In this document: positions 45,202-53,238 of the stretch, piece after piece
How positions within the stretch are numbered: position 1 is the first letter of the stretch
Layout of the letters: each line of letters opens with the position of its first letter
Assembly (NCBI RefSeq): GCF_004151105.1
Contig: NZ_PHRF01000020.1
Span: 1 to 64,000, forward strand
Direction: 5' to 3'
From: Streptomyces sp. L-9-10
Lineage (GTDB): Bacteria; Actinomycetota; Actinomycetes; Streptomycetales; Streptomycetaceae
Length of the DNA stretch: 64,000 nt
The notes under the pieces: generated by a model
Told to the model about the DNA's origin: nothing
The model's database searches: none
What the model saw: only the letters and a program-made list of their open reading frames with translations
Translations under genes and position numbers: made by a program

Positions 45202-45306
45202 GCCAGTTCTCGGGACTACTACCGGGACTTGATCACCCTTGCACCGGACGCGAGCGTCGCCAGAGAGTGGGGAGACCGCTACCGATCCGAATGGAGCCGC
45301 GCTTGA
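45202..45306 (+). pseudogene. Unidentified coding-like fragment ending in the GNAT start region
   Basis: In this frame the translation ends SRDYYRDLITLAPDASVARE, then WGDRYRSEWSRA and TGA (45304-45306). The tail is amphipathic, charged and free of the Pro/Arg bias of shadow frames, and its stop overlaps a TTG that could start the acetyltransferase (TTGA). Upstream the same frame degenerates into Pro-rich sequence with no start. I read it as the 3' end of a decayed gene once coupled to the acetyltransferase; family not recognised. Confidence 0.35.
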
Positions 45307-45830
45307 GCGCCGCCGAGCTGGACGTCCGACACTTCACGCACGAGGACCTGCCGCAGATCAGGCAGATGATCATCGACGTGCACGCCGAAGCCCAAGGCAC
45401 CGACAGGGATGACGAGTTCAAGAAGAAGTTCCCCTGGTTCGTGGACCACTGGGGCGGCACCCCTGCCTTCGCCTGTGTGATCGCGTACGACGGTGACGAG
45501 CCAGTGGCCTTCGCGTACGGTGCCCCCGCCAACCCGGACCGCGAGTGGTGGCGCGAGCACCTCGACCCCGCGCCGAAGAAGACCCGTACGTTCGCCTACT
45601 CCGAGCTGGCCGTCCGCCCGAAGTGGCGCAAGAAGGGCGTCGCCGAGCTGGTCACGCGCATGCTGCTCGAAACCCGCGACGAGGATCTCGCCGTCCTCTT
45701 GGTGGACGTAGAACATCCCAGGGTTCAGGGCCTGCACGAGTCCTGGGGCTTCCGGAAAGTCGGGGAGCGCCGGCCCTTCCCTGACTCGCCGGTGTACGCG
45801 GTGATGTTGACGGAACTTCCGCTGAACTGA
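45291..45830 (+). CDS. GNAT family N-acetyltransferase
   Basis: 179 residues from ATG 45291, or 175 from TTG 45303 which would be coupled to the preceding stop. GNAT core: LDVRHFTHEDLPQIRQMIID, SELAVRPKWRKKGVAELVTR with the acetyl-CoA P-loop R-x-x-K-G-V-A, and HPRVQGLHESWGFRKVG. Transfers an acetyl group to an unknown amine. Followed by repeat copy D. Confidence 0.85.
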   Translation: MEPRLSAAELDVRHFTHEDLPQIRQMIIDVHAEAQGTDRDDEFKKKFPWFVDHWGGTPAFACVIAYDGDEPVAFAYGAPANPDREWWREHLDPAPKKTRTFAYSELAVRPKWRKKGVAELVTRMLLETRDEDLAVLLVDVEHPRVQGLHESWGFRKVGERRPFPDSPVYAVMLTELPLN

Positions 45831-45916
45831 GCCCGGACGGGTGACCGCCCGAGGCGCCCCTGCCCCAGCCGGGCGGCGGCCGGGGCCGACCACGGGCGGG
45901 AGGGGGCGGGGTCGGA

Positions 45917-46120
45917 GGAGGTGCGTGTCCGGACGTAAAGCGTCGCAGCTCGCGCGAAGCGCGGTGACCACGCGACGGAGTCGCATATGGATCGCAGCGC
46001 AGTCCGGACACGGACCTCCGGAGACCCCGACCCCCGGCACCACCACCGGCCCCAGCGCCGCAGGCGCACCCCGCACCCCGCACCGGAGGCGCACCGCACC
46101 CGCACCCCGCCGGACGGCGC
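45917..46120 (+). repeat. Modular intergenic repeat, copy D (complete element, divergent core)
   Basis: Starts GGAGGTGCGTGTCCGGAC (45917-45934), then GTAAAGCGT, a core unlike the other copies, then GTCCGGACACGGACCTCC (46002-46019), an 18-bp inverted repeat of the start with one mismatch. The GC-rich R tail follows, ending CCGCCGGACGGCGC at 46120. The core has two small hairpins (CGCGC-GAA-GCGCG and GCGAC-GGA-GTCGC), so the whole can fold as a closed stem with two internal arms. Lies between convergent GNAT and VanZ genes. Confidence 0.8.
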
Positions 46121-46142
46121 ACCGCATCCCGCCGTGAGGCGA

Positions 46143-46892
46143 TCAGCGCCGACCGAGCCGGCCAAGCCGCTCGCGCCAAGCCGCCCCAGGCGCCGAGCCG
46201 GACCGCTTCGTCTTGGCCCCGGCCTTCGCCGCAGCCGACTTCGCCTTCGTCGCCCCAGACCTGACCTTCGGCTTCGCCTTCGTCATCACAGGCCTACCCT
46301 TCGGCTTCGCCTGGGGCCGCCGCCCAGGCTCCGACTTCCGCCCGGCGGACGAACCCGCACCCGCACCCGGCGCGCCCTGCGCGCCCACCGCGCCCAGCGC
46401 GTGGAAGCGCCGCCCGATCAGCCTCCCCACCAGCACATACGCGATCAACGCACCACTCGTGTTCAGAATCACGTCGTCCACATCAAACGCCCGCCCCTGC
46501 ACCACGGCCCCCTGCGCCAGCTCCACCAGCACCATCACCAGCGCCGTCAGCACCACCACCCGCACCATCCGCAGCCTGCGCGGTACAAGCACCGGAAGGA
46601 TCAGTCCGAACGGCGCCCCCATCAGCAGATTCCCGCCGATCTGCTTGCACGCGGCGAGGAACGTGTAGTCCTCCGCGTACTGCCTCAGGGAGTGCCCCGG
46701 CCTGAGATTGGCACCCGCGATCTCCGCGGACGCGGGAGACGGCGTCAGAGTCAGTTCGGCCAGTACCGCGGCGAACCCCGTCAGGGCGACCAGCGCCACC
46801 GTCATGATGAGAATCCGCAGCACAGCACGCCCCCACGGAATACTCCCTGGGACAGCCTTCGCCGGGTTGGGCCTTTCCGTCTCTGCGGTCAT
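46143..46892 (-). CDS. VanZ family membrane protein with basic C-terminal tail
   Basis: 249 residues from ATG 46890-46892 (MTAETERPNPAKAVPG). VanZ-like core with four helices: ACKQIGGNLLMGAPFGLILP, LVELAQGAVVQGRAFDVDDV and NTSGALIAYVLVGRLIGRR carry the family N-x-x-x-x-x-P-x-G and E-x-x-Q...D-x-x-D/N motifs. VanZ proteins are linked to glycopeptide (teicoplanin) tolerance, but this one is isolated from any van genes. The last 70 residues are Lys/Ala/Pro-rich, like histone H1 tails (KAKPKVRSGATKAKSAAAKA), an unusual cytoplasmic extension. Confidence 0.86.
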   Translation of the reverse strand: MTAETERPNPAKAVPGSIPWGRAVLRILIMTVALVALTGFAAVLAELTLTPSPASAEIAGANLRPGHSLRQYAEDYTFLAACKQIGGNLLMGAPFGLILPVLVPRRLRMVRVVVLTALVMVLVELAQGAVVQGRAFDVDDVILNTSGALIAYVLVGRLIGRRFHALGAVGAQGAPGAGAGSSAGRKSEPGRRPQAKPKGRPVMTKAKPKVRSGATKAKSAAAKAGAKTKRSGSAPGAAWRERLGRLGRR

Positions 46893-46992
46893 AGACCCCG
46901 GGTGCCCCGGCCCGTCACGGATACGCGCCCCCGGCCCCGGAGACAGGCCCCGGATACGCGCCCCCGTCCCCGATCCGCCGAAGATGCGCGAC

Positions 46993-47022
46993 ACTGGTCA
47001 TTTGGCCACTGGTCATTCGGCC
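46993..47022. repeat. Tandem 15-bp repeat in the XPB promoter region
   Basis: ACTGGTCATTTGGCC and ACTGGTCATTCGGCC lie head to tail, 31 bp before the XPB start. They are likely regulator sites or promoter elements of the helicase gene; nothing identifies the factor. Confidence 0.6.
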
Positions 47023-47053
47023 GTGCAGAGCCATCCCCGAAAGGCAGCCGCGC

Positions 47054-48697
47054 GTGAACGGACCCCTCATCGTCCAGAGCGACAAGACCCTGTTGCTCGA
47101 AGTCGACCACGAGCAGGCCGACGCCTGCCGCCGCGCCATCGCGCCCTTCGCCGAGCTGGAGCGCGCCCCCGAGCACATCCATACCTACCGGCTGACCCCG
47201 CTCGGGCTGTGGAACGCCCGTGCCGCCGGGCATGACGCCGAGCAGGTGGTCGACGCGCTCGTGGAGTACTCCCGGTATCCCGTGCCGCACGCGCTGCTCG
47301 TCGATGTCGCCGAGACGATGGCCCGCTACGGCCGGCTCACCCTCTCCAAGCACCCCTCCCACGGGCTGGTCCTGACCTCCACCGACCGTCCCGTGCTGGA
47401 GGAGATCCTCCGTTCCAAGAAGGTCCAGCCGCTGGTCGGCAACCGCATCGACCCGGACACCGTCGCCGTCCACCCCTCGGAGCGCGGCCAGATCAAGCAG
47501 ACGCTCCTCAAGCTGGGCTGGCCGGCCGAGGACCTCGCCGGTTATGTCGACGGCGAGGCCCACGCCATCGAGCTGGACGAGTCGGGCTGGGCGCTGCGCC
47601 CGTATCAGAAGCAGGCCGTCGAGGGGTTCTGGCATGGCGGTTCGGGTGTGGTCGTGCTGCCTTGTGGCGCGGGAAAGACGCTGGTCGGGGCCGGTGCGAT
47701 GGCCGAGGCCAAGGCGACGACGCTGATTCTGGTGACCAATACCGTCTCGGCCCGCCAGTGGAAGCACGAGCTGGTGAAGCGCACGTCACTGACCGAGGAC
47801 GAGATCGGCGAGTACAGCGGTACGAAGAAGGAGATCCGCCCGGTCACCATCGCCACGTACCAGGTGCTGACCACCCGCCGTAAGGGCGTCTACCCGCACC
47901 TGGAGCTGTTCGACTCCCGTGACTGGGGCCTGGTCATCTACGACGAGGTGCATCTGCTGCCCGCGCCCGTCTTCAAGTTCACCGCCGATCTCCAGGCCCG
48001 GCGCCGCCTCGGGCTGACGGCGACGCTCGTACGGGAGGACGGCCGCGAGTCGGACGTCTTCTCGCTCATCGGGCCGAAGCGGTTCGACGCGCCGTGGAAG
48101 GAGATCGAGGCGCAGGGCTATATCGCTCCGGCGGACTGTGTCGAGGTACGGGTCAATCTGACCGACAGCGAGCGACTGGCGTACGCGACGGCCGAGACCG
48201 AGGAGAAGTACCGCTTCTGCGCGACGACCGCGACGAAGCGGAAGGTGACGGAGGCGCTGGTACGCAAGCACCGGGGCGAGCAGACCCTCGTCATCGGTCA
48301 GTACATCGACCAGCTCGACGAGCTGGGCGAGCATCTGGACGCCCCCGTCATCAAGGGCGAGACCAGCAACGCGCAGCGCGAGAAGCTCTTCGAGGCGTTC
48401 CGGCAGGGCGAGATCTCGGTGCTGGTCGTGTCGAAGGTCGCGAACTTCTCGATCGATCTGCCGGAGGCGACGGTCGCGATCCAGGTCTCGGGTACGTTCG
48501 GCTCCCGCCAGGAGGAGGCCCAGCGCCTGGGGCGTGTCCTGCGCCCGAAGGCGGACGGCCACGAGGCCCGCTTCTACTCGGTGGTCGCGCGCGACACGAT
48601 CGACCAGGATTTCGCGGCGCACCGCCAGCGGTTCCTGGCGGAGCAGGGCTACGCCTACCGGATCGTCGACGCGGACGAGCTGCTGGCGGAGAACTGA
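47054..48697 (+). CDS. XPB/Rad25-type DNA repair helicase
   Basis: 547 residues from GTG 47054. A superfamily 2 helicase of the bacterial XPB group, acting 3' to 5' on damaged DNA. The N-terminal helicase-associated domain (TLLLEVDHEQADACRRAI, VLEEILRSKKVQPLVG) precedes the motor. Walker A is PCGAGKTLVG near 203, the DEVH box is YDEVHLLPAP near 297, motif III GLTATLVREDG, and motif VI QEEAQRLGRVLRPK. A RED-like element (REDGRES) is present. Probably works with the helicase-associated protein upstream. Confidence 0.95.
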   Translation: MNGPLIVQSDKTLLLEVDHEQADACRRAIAPFAELERAPEHIHTYRLTPLGLWNARAAGHDAEQVVDALVEYSRYPVPHALLVDVAETMARYGRLTLSKHPSHGLVLTSTDRPVLEEILRSKKVQPLVGNRIDPDTVAVHPSERGQIKQTLLKLGWPAEDLAGYVDGEAHAIELDESGWALRPYQKQAVEGFWHGGSGVVVLPCGAGKTLVGAGAMAEAKATTLILVTNTVSARQWKHELVKRTSLTEDEIGEYSGTKKEIRPVTIATYQVLTTRRKGVYPHLELFDSRDWGLVIYDEVHLLPAPVFKFTADLQARRRLGLTATLVREDGRESDVFSLIGPKRFDAPWKEIEAQGYIAPADCVEVRVNLTDSERLAYATAETEEKYRFCATTATKRKVTEALVRKHRGEQTLVIGQYIDQLDELGEHLDAPVIKGETSNAQREKLFEAFRQGEISVLVVSKVANFSIDLPEATVAIQVSGTFGSRQEEAQRLGRVLRPKADGHEARFYSVVARDTIDQDFAAHRQRFLAEQGYAYRIVDADELLAEN

Positions 48698-48815
48698 GCC
48701 GGGCTTCCGGGCCACGGGCCTCCGGGCCCATGGGATTCCGCGCGCCTCCGTGCCCACCGGCCCCCGGGCCCCCGGGCCTCAGGGACCCCACGTGCCCCCG
48801 GCCCCCCGGGCCGTC

Positions 48816-49154
48816 TCAGTCCATCAGCGCCAGCACCGGCCCCGCCGCCAGCAGCACGTACTGCGCCCCCACCGCCCCGCTCCGCACGCCCCGCAGCATC
48901 GAGCCACCCGGCAGCGCCGCCGCGGCCAGACCGATGAGCCCGGACAGGTGGAGGGACCAGAAGCCCGCGCTGATGTACGCGCCCGCGACGCCGTCGCCCG
49001 GATCGACCGCGTCGGTCAGCGCGATGACGGCCAACAGGACATAGCCGCCCAGCAGCAGCCCGAGACCGCCCAGCGCCCAGAGCCGGAGAGCGAGGAGGGC
49101 GCCGCGGTCGGTGGTCTGTTCCGGAGTGGGGGTGGGGACCGTCGTCGTTTCCAT
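48816..49154 (-). CDS. Small integral membrane protein
   Basis: 112 residues (METTTVPTPTPEQTTDRG) with three or four hydrophobic helices (LWALGGLGLLLGGYVLLAVI, AYISAGFWSLHLSGLIGLAA, QYVLLAAGPVLALMD). No recognised family. The 118 bp downstream toward XPB is GGGCC/CCGGGC-rich with several self-complementary runs that should terminate both convergent genes. Confidence 0.7.
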   Translation of the reverse strand: METTTVPTPTPEQTTDRGALLALRLWALGGLGLLLGGYVLLAVIALTDAVDPGDGVAGAYISAGFWSLHLSGLIGLAAAALPGGSMLRGVRSGAVGAQYVLLAAGPVLALMD

Positions 49155-49202
49155 GCCCCGATGACATCACCGGGACGGGGCGCCCCGCTTCGGCGCCCGT
49201 AC

Positions 49203-50420
49203 TCACCCCGTACCCGCCGTCGTACTCACCCCCGAGCCGGCCTCCGCACGCTGCACCGGAAGGACGAGGGCGGAGTCCCCCTTGTCCGCCCCCGGGCCCG
49301 TGCGCCACGCCGCGAACACCAGCAGCCCCAGCGCGAGCAGCGGGTACGGCGACGCCGGCACCTGCTGCCACCACGGCAGCCGGAGGTCCAGATCGCCGTC
49401 GTGCGGCACGATCCAGAAGGTGCGCGCCGTCCACACCACCCCGACCGCCGCCGCCGTACGGAACCGGCGCTCCGCGATCAGCACCGCCAGCAGCGGTACG
49501 CACCACACCCAGTGGTGCGACCAGCTGATCGGCGACACGAGCAGCGCGGTCAGCGCCATGACCAGCACGCCCCAGGTCTCCAGCCCGGCCCGTACGACGG
49601 CCCGGCGGGCGATCCACAGCCCGGCGACCGCCGTGGCCCCGGCGGCCACGGCCCACACCACGCCCGGCTCCGCGGTGTGCAGGAGGCGTCCCAGCATCCC
49701 TTGCAGCGACTGGTTGTCGACGATCCACGCCTTGCCGACCCGGCCCGTCTCGAAAAGACGCGTCGTCCAGAACTCGCCACTCGCCTCGGGCAGTACGAGC
49801 GCGCCGAGCAGCACGGTGCCGGTGAAGGCGGCCAGGCCGATCAGTCCTGACCGTACGCGCCCGGTCACCAGCAGATACACGATGAAGACGGCCGGAGTCA
49901 GCTTGATGCCCGCCGCGACACCGAGCGCGAACCCCTTGCCGAGCGCCTGCTCGGGCCGCGACAGGTCCCACAGGACGAGGCAGACGAGTGCGAGGTTGAT
50001 CTGTCCGAAGAGGACGGTCTGGAAGACGGGTTCGAGCCAGAGCCCGACGGCGACGGCGGCCAGCAGCGGCACAGGACCGGCGGGCATCCCCGCGAACCGC
50101 CAGGACAGCCGTACGAGCAGCGCCAGCAGCGCCGCGTTCCCGATGACGAAGACGACCTTGAGGGCGTCGAGGGACAGCCAGGTGGTGGGTACGAAGAGGA
50201 TCGCGGCGAACGGCGGGTAGGTGGCGGGAAGTTGCCACTGGGTGACCGTGAAACCGTAGAGATCGGTGCCGTCCACGACGGCAGCGCCTTCCGCACGGTA
50301 GACGAGTGTGTCGGCCATGGGGATGCGCCGGGCGACGCAGAGAGTGGCGAGTGCGGCCAGCGACAGGGCGAGCGCGCCCACTGCGGCGAGTGAACGAGGC
50401 GTCACGGTCCGGTAGGTCAC
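49203..50420 (-). CDS. GT87 family glycosyltransferase (DUF2029, mannosyltransferase-like)
   Basis: 405 residues with nine or ten membrane helices. The first extracytoplasmic loop has an acidic residue and YPPFAAILF (ATYPPFAA), the family motif for polyprenyl-phosphate-mannose-dependent GT-C enzymes; QTVLFGQINLALV and PISWSHHWVWCVPL are further GT87 motifs. Probably transfers mannose to a lipid or glycan on the outer face of the membrane. Single gene, divergence to nothing obvious. Confidence 0.88.
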   Translation of the reverse strand: MTYRTVTPRSLAAVGALALSLAALATLCVARRIPMADTLVYRAEGAAVVDGTDLYGFTVTQWQLPATYPPFAAILFVPTTWLSLDALKVVFVIGNAALLALLVRLSWRFAGMPAGPVPLLAAVAVGLWLEPVFQTVLFGQINLALVCLVLWDLSRPEQALGKGFALGVAAGIKLTPAVFIVYLLVTGRVRSGLIGLAAFTGTVLLGALVLPEASGEFWTTRLFETGRVGKAWIVDNQSLQGMLGRLLHTAEPGVVWAVAAGATAVAGLWIARRAVVRAGLETWGVLVMALTALLVSPISWSHHWVWCVPLLAVLIAERRFRTAAAVGVVWTARTFWIVPHDGDLDLRLPWWQQVPASPYPLLALGLLVFAAWRTGPGADKGDSALVLPVQRAEAGSGVSTTAGTG

Positions 50421-50518
50421 GGCCGCGACCCTAGTGGATCAGAGGCGCTACTCAGGAGCGCGGCGGGACGGGGTGGCGCGCGATTGGCGCGATACGCGCC
50501 GGCGGTGCTCGGTACGGG

Positions 50519-50716
50519 TCAGCGGCGCTTGATACCCGCCTCCTCCGCGTACTCCCCGAGGACGGCCACGTTGAACGCGGCGCTCACGAAGACCTTGACG
50601 GCACGCAGCGCGTTGCCGACGTGGTGGGCGTGGTGGGAGACGGAACCCGTGGCGGTCGCGCCGGGGAGCGGCGAACCGTGCGGGGCATGGGCCGGGGTAA
50701 AGGTCGCGGTACTCAT
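50519..50716 (-). CDS. Small conserved hypothetical protein, His-rich
   Basis: 65 residues from ATG 50714-50716 (MSTATFTPAHAPHGSPLPGA). His cluster SVSHHAHHVGNALRAVK, then an amphipathic segment KVFVSAAFNVAVLGEYAEEA and a basic end IKRR. Good codon bias. I recall similar small proteins in Streptomyces but no function. The His cluster could bind metal. Confidence 0.65.
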   Translation of the reverse strand: MSTATFTPAHAPHGSPLPGATATGSVSHHAHHVGNALRAVKVFVSAAFNVAVLGEYAEEAGIKRR

Positions 50717-50876
50717 ACATCCATGATGGGCACATGCGCCGGATGAGTCATCGCCCTGCGGTTTGAGCCTCGTGCGAGGCCGTGTACGACTCCGGTCCCG
50801 TGGCATCCCCTACGGGGTGGAGGCCGCGGATGGCCCGCAGGACGGACGCGCTCCCGCCGCCGAGGACCCCCGCGGG

Positions 50877-50945
50877 ACCGTACGCACGCCCCCGCCGGAA
50901 CGTACGCACGCCCCGCGCCGGACCGGTACGCACGCCCCGCGGCGT
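50877..50945. repeat. Triple GTACGCACGCCCC repeat upstream of helR
   Basis: GTACGCACGCCCC begins at 50880, 50902 and 50926 (spacing 22 and 24 bp), each followed by CGCCGGA-like sequence. It sits in the 434-bp non-coding stretch between the His-rich small gene and helR. About two helical turns between units suggests regulator binding; otherwise a minisatellite. No gene is supported in the stretch. Confidence 0.6.
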
Positions 50946-50964
50946 GAGCCCCCGCGGAAAACCA

Positions 50965-50994
50965 TTCGTCTCCTCGTCACCTGCTGGCTACAAT
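50965..50994 (+). promoter_or_regulatory. Possible helR promoter
   Basis: TACAAT at 50989-50994 is a good -10; the -35 candidate TTCGTC at 50965-50970 is weak with an 18-bp spacer. A start near 51001 would give a leader of about 150 nt before helR, containing a CCGTCG/CGACGG hairpin and GCCTGCGTAAAGCC at 51122-51135 just before the Shine-Dalgarno. Confidence 0.4.
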
Positions 50995-51150
50995 CGCCCA
51001 CCTTGCCCGCCTCCCTCGCGGAGCGCCGTCGTCCGGACGGAAACCGGACGGCCGACCGCCATGACGTGATCCACGCCGAACGGCCACCGCGGCCCGTCGC
51101 CCGACGGGGTGCGGCCCGTCGGCCTGCGTAAAGCCCCCGGAGGCACCACC

Positions 51151-53238
51151 GTGTCCGCGCACGCCCCTGACCCCGCCACGACCCCCGGCAACGACTCCCA
51201 GGACCCCCTGCTGGCGCGGGAGCGCGCCCACCTCGCCGCCTCCCGCTCCGCCCTCCGCGCCATGCGTGAGGACGTCCAGGCGCTCGACATCCGCGATGTC
51301 ACCGCGAACTGGGTCAACGCGGCCGTCCTGGAGGCCCAGATCGAGGACCGCGTCAAGGCGCTCGCCGATCTCGCCCACACCCCGCTCTTCTTCGGCCGCC
51401 TCGACTACCTGCACCCCGTGGGCGCGGCCGAGGCCGAGGGCGCGGAGGGCGAGCGCTTCTATATCGGCCGGCGCCATGTCCACGACGCCGGCGGCGATCC
51501 CATGGTCATCGACTGGCGCGCCCCCGCCTCCCAGCCGTTCTACCGGGCGTCCAGGAAGGAGCCGCTGGACGTCGGGCTGCGCAGGCGCTTCGGCTACACG
51601 GCCGGCGACATCACCGCGTACGAGGACGAGCACCTGTCCGATCCCGCCGAGGCCGCGCGCTCCAGCAAACTGCTCCAGGCCGAGATCGAACGGCCGCGCG
51701 TCGGCCCGATGCGCGACATCGTCGCGACGATCCAGCCCGAGCAGGACGAGATCGTACGGAGCGGCCTCGGCGGCTCCGTCTGCGTCCAGGGCGGCCCCGG
51801 CACCGGCAAGACGGCCGTCGGCCTGCACCGGGTCGCGTATCTCCTGTACGCGCACCGCGAGCGGCTGGCCCGTACCGGCACGCTCGTCATCGGCCCGAAC
51901 GCCTCCTTCCTCCAATACATCGAGCAAGTCCTGCCCGCGCTGGGCGAGTTGGAGGTACGGCAGGCGACGGTGGACGATCTGGTCGGCTCGGTGGACGTAC
52001 GCGGCGCGGACCCCGCGCCCGCCGCCGTCGTCAAGGGCGACGCCCGCATGGCCGAAGTCCTCAGACGGGCCGTACGGTCCCACGTCACACCGCCGGCCGA
52101 GCCCGTCGTGGTCGTACGCGGCTCGCGGCGGTGGCGGGTACCGGCGTACGAACTCGAAGAGATGGTCGGACAGCTGCTCGCCCGGGACATGCGCTACGGC
52201 GCCGCGCGCGAGGCTCTCCCGCAGCGGATCGCACACGCCGTGCTCGTCCGGATGGAGGAGGCGGGCGAGGCGCCGGACGACCGCGTACAGGACGCGGTGG
52301 CCCGCAACCCGGCGGTGAAGGCGGCGGTGAAGGCGATCTGGCCACCCGTCGATCCGGCGAAGCTGGTGCTGCGGCTGCTCTCCGACGCGGAGTTCCTCGC
52401 GGCGCACGCGGAGGGCGTCCTCACGCCCGACGAGCAGAAGACGATCCTGTGGACGAAGCCGGCGCGGAGCGTGAAGTCGGCGAAGTGGTCGGCGGCGGAC
52501 GCGGTACTGATCGACGAGGCGGGCGATCTGATCGCCCGCACCCACTCGCTGGGCCACGTCGTGCTCGACGAGGCGCAGGATCTGTCCCCCATGCAGTACC
52601 GCGCGGTGGGCCGCCGCTGCTCGACCGGCTCGGCGACGGTACTGGGCGATCTGGCGCAGGGGACGACGCCCTGGGCGACGACGAGCTGGGCCGACGCGCT
52701 GCGGCACCTGGGCAAGGCGGACGCGGTGGTGGAGGAACTGACGGCGGGCTTCCGCGTGCCGCGCGAGGTGATCGCGTACGCGTCGAGACTGCTGCCGTCG
52801 ATCGCGCCGGGGCTGGCGGAGGTGGCGTCGGTCCGTGAGTCGCCGGGCTCGCTCTCGGTACGGTCGGTGGCGGCGGAGGGCCTCGACGGCGCTGTCGTCG
52901 CCGCCTGCGTGGAATCACTCGCGCACGAGGGCTCCACGGGTCTGATCGCGGCGGACGCCCGTGTCCCGGCGCTGCGGGAGGCGCTGACGGCGGCGGGGCT
53001 GCCGTACCTGTCCCCGGGCGAGGAGACGACGGCCGAGGCCCGTCTGACGCTGGTGCCCGCGTCCCTGGCGAAGGGCCTGGAGTACGACTACGTGGTCCTG
53101 GACGAGCCGTCGGCGGTGGTCGACGGCGAACCGGACGAGCGGACGGGGCTGCGGCGGCTGTACGTGGCGTTGACGCGAGCCGTGTCGGGCCTGATCGTGG
53201 TGCACGCGACGGAGATGCCGGGGTCACTGTCCGCGTAG
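51151..53238 (+). CDS. helR: RNA polymerase recycling motor ATPase HelR (HelD-like), rifamycin tolerance
   Basis: 695 residues from GTG 51151, with GGAGG upstream. UvrD/Rep-like superfamily 1 motor fused to an N-terminal antiparallel coiled coil (LLARERAHLAASRSALRAMR...VLEAQIEDRVKALADL). Walker A GGPGTGKTAVGLHRVAYLLY near 216, Walker B VVLDEAQDLSPMQYRAVGRR near 472, motif VI LRRLYVALTRAVSG. FYIGRRHVHD and MVIDWRAPASQPFYRAS are typical of HelD/HelR. HelR removes stalled or rifamycin-bound RNA polymerase from DNA and raises rifamycin tolerance in Streptomyces. The distinction from HelD rests on size and overall resemblance. Confidence 0.85.
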   Translation: MSAHAPDPATTPGNDSQDPLLARERAHLAASRSALRAMREDVQALDIRDVTANWVNAAVLEAQIEDRVKALADLAHTPLFFGRLDYLHPVGAAEAEGAEGERFYIGRRHVHDAGGDPMVIDWRAPASQPFYRASRKEPLDVGLRRRFGYTAGDITAYEDEHLSDPAEAARSSKLLQAEIERPRVGPMRDIVATIQPEQDEIVRSGLGGSVCVQGGPGTGKTAVGLHRVAYLLYAHRERLARTGTLVIGPNASFLQYIEQVLPALGELEVRQATVDDLVGSVDVRGADPAPAAVVKGDARMAEVLRRAVRSHVTPPAEPVVVVRGSRRWRVPAYELEEMVGQLLARDMRYGAAREALPQRIAHAVLVRMEEAGEAPDDRVQDAVARNPAVKAAVKAIWPPVDPAKLVLRLLSDAEFLAAHAEGVLTPDEQKTILWTKPARSVKSAKWSAADAVLIDEAGDLIARTHSLGHVVLDEAQDLSPMQYRAVGRRCSTGSATVLGDLAQGTTPWATTSWADALRHLGKADAVVEELTAGFRVPREVIAYASRLLPSIAPGLAEVASVRESPGSLSVRSVAAEGLDGAVVAACVESLAHEGSTGLIAADARVPALREALTAAGLPYLSPGEETTAEARLTLVPASLAKGLEYDYVVLDEPSAVVDGEPDERTGLRRLYVALTRAVSGLIVVHATEMPGSLSA

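Noticed and set aside
50763..51131. 122-residue frame upstream of helR
   Set aside because: Composed of the GTACGCACGCCCC repeats and Arg/Pro-rich sequence; no Shine-Dalgarno or domain.
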